Below are positions 61,038 to 61,142 of a stretch of 61,142 bases of DNA, piece by piece. Every line of letters begins with the position of its first letter. Position 1 is the stretch's first letter. The translations under genes were made by a program, and so were the position numbers. Origin of the DNA: an uncultured Oscillospiraceae bacterium (GTDB lineage Bacteria; Bacillota; Clostridia; Oscillospirales; Oscillospiraceae); assembly GCA_934574095.1 (NCBI GenBank), contig CAKTMW010000004.1, positions 1 to 61,142 of the forward strand, in the 5' to 3' direction. The notes beneath the pieces are model-generated. The model searched no databases, was not told the origin of the DNA, and saw only the letters and a program-made list of their open reading frames with translations.

Positions 61038-61075
61038 ATAACAAAAGCCCACGACATTCGTCGTAGGCTTTTGTG
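61038..61075 (-). terminator. rRNA operon terminator
   Basis: Minus strand ACAAAAGCCTACGAC-GAAT-GTCGTGGGCTTTTGT, directly after the 5S rRNA 3' end. Confidence 0.88.
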
Positions 61076-61142
61076 TTGGCGCTACCTATTTTTCCGGGCC
61101 GTCTCCAGCCAAGTATCGTGGGCAGAAGCGAGCTTAACTTCC
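61076..61142 (-). rRNA. rrf: 5S ribosomal RNA, 3' part (cut by window edge)
   Basis: The minus strand reads GGAAGTTAAGCTCGC ... GATACTTGGCTGGAGACGG ... GGAAAAATAGGTAGCGCCAAC, the conserved 3' two thirds of bacterial 5S rRNA (GAAGUUAAGC, GAUACU, GGUAG). The 5' end, and probably 23S and 16S genes, lie beyond the right edge. Confidence 0.92.

Overview
The window comes from a moderately GC-rich, spore-forming, anaerobic-type Firmicute of the Oscillospiraceae kind (Oscillibacter/Dysosmobacter/Lawsonibacter-like). The grounds are a complete spoIIIAA-AH operon, tyrosine and asparagine T-box leaders, a glycine riboswitch, BspA-type repeat and dockerin-like secreted proteins, and Clostridia-type gene order. 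Genus-level placement is inference. The right edge cuts into a 5S rRNA gene (minus strand), so an rRNA operon lies just outside.

Left core (1-16.4 kb, almost all minus strand): tyrS with its T-box; dxs-tlyA-nadK-argR-recN, tightly overlapped; amaP(asp23)-nusB-xseA-xseB-ispA; and spoIIIAA-AH behind a sigma-E-like promoter. Between ispA and dxs lies a 1.4 kb stretch without a convincing gene. It holds a roughly 675-nt structured RNA with its own promoter, closed by a 9-bp end-to-end helix, followed by a small membrane protein gene. Position (ispA / RNA / membrane protein / dxs-tlyA-argR-recN) and size identify these as OLE RNA and its partner OapA, a system known mainly from extremophilic and anaerobic Firmicutes. 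Next to it, on the other strand, is a candidate ~100-nt small RNA with a good promoter, palindromic operator-like sites and a terminator.

Accessory region A (16.4-30.9 kb, plus strand): an autoregulated-looking TetR operon with two membrane proteins and two structurally unrelated chloramphenicol-acetyltransferase-type enzymes, then an RNHCP protein preceded by a possible translational attenuator. Two secreted BspA-repeat/dockerin-like proteins follow. The first is a transglutaminase-fold protein lacking the catalytic Cys; the second is fused to a BMP/PnrA-type substrate-binding domain whose central part has a strikingly different codon usage. Then come a MalT/LuxR-type regulator, a DUF2442 protein, three tandem lipoproteins and a second TetR regulator.

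Middle (31-45.6 kb): T-box-controlled asparagine synthetase, acetyltransferases, yebC, trmK-nif3, an amidohydrolase, a MoxR/VWA pair, an SDR enzyme, an MBL hydrolase, and a glycine-riboswitch-controlled Na+/alanine(glycine) symporter.

Right (45.9-61.1 kb): a PadR/DUF2812 operon with paired operators, a rodA/ftsW-type gene, tsaE-tsaB, upp, ireB, a small conserved-looking gene behind a long structured leader, an NlpC/P60 wall hydrolase, a GntR-ABC operon, a LysR regulator with a divergent small membrane protein, a large lipoprotein, an Fe-S aldo/keto reductase, and a CDP-alcohol phosphatidyltransferase gene that appears to have lost the second half of its active-site motif.
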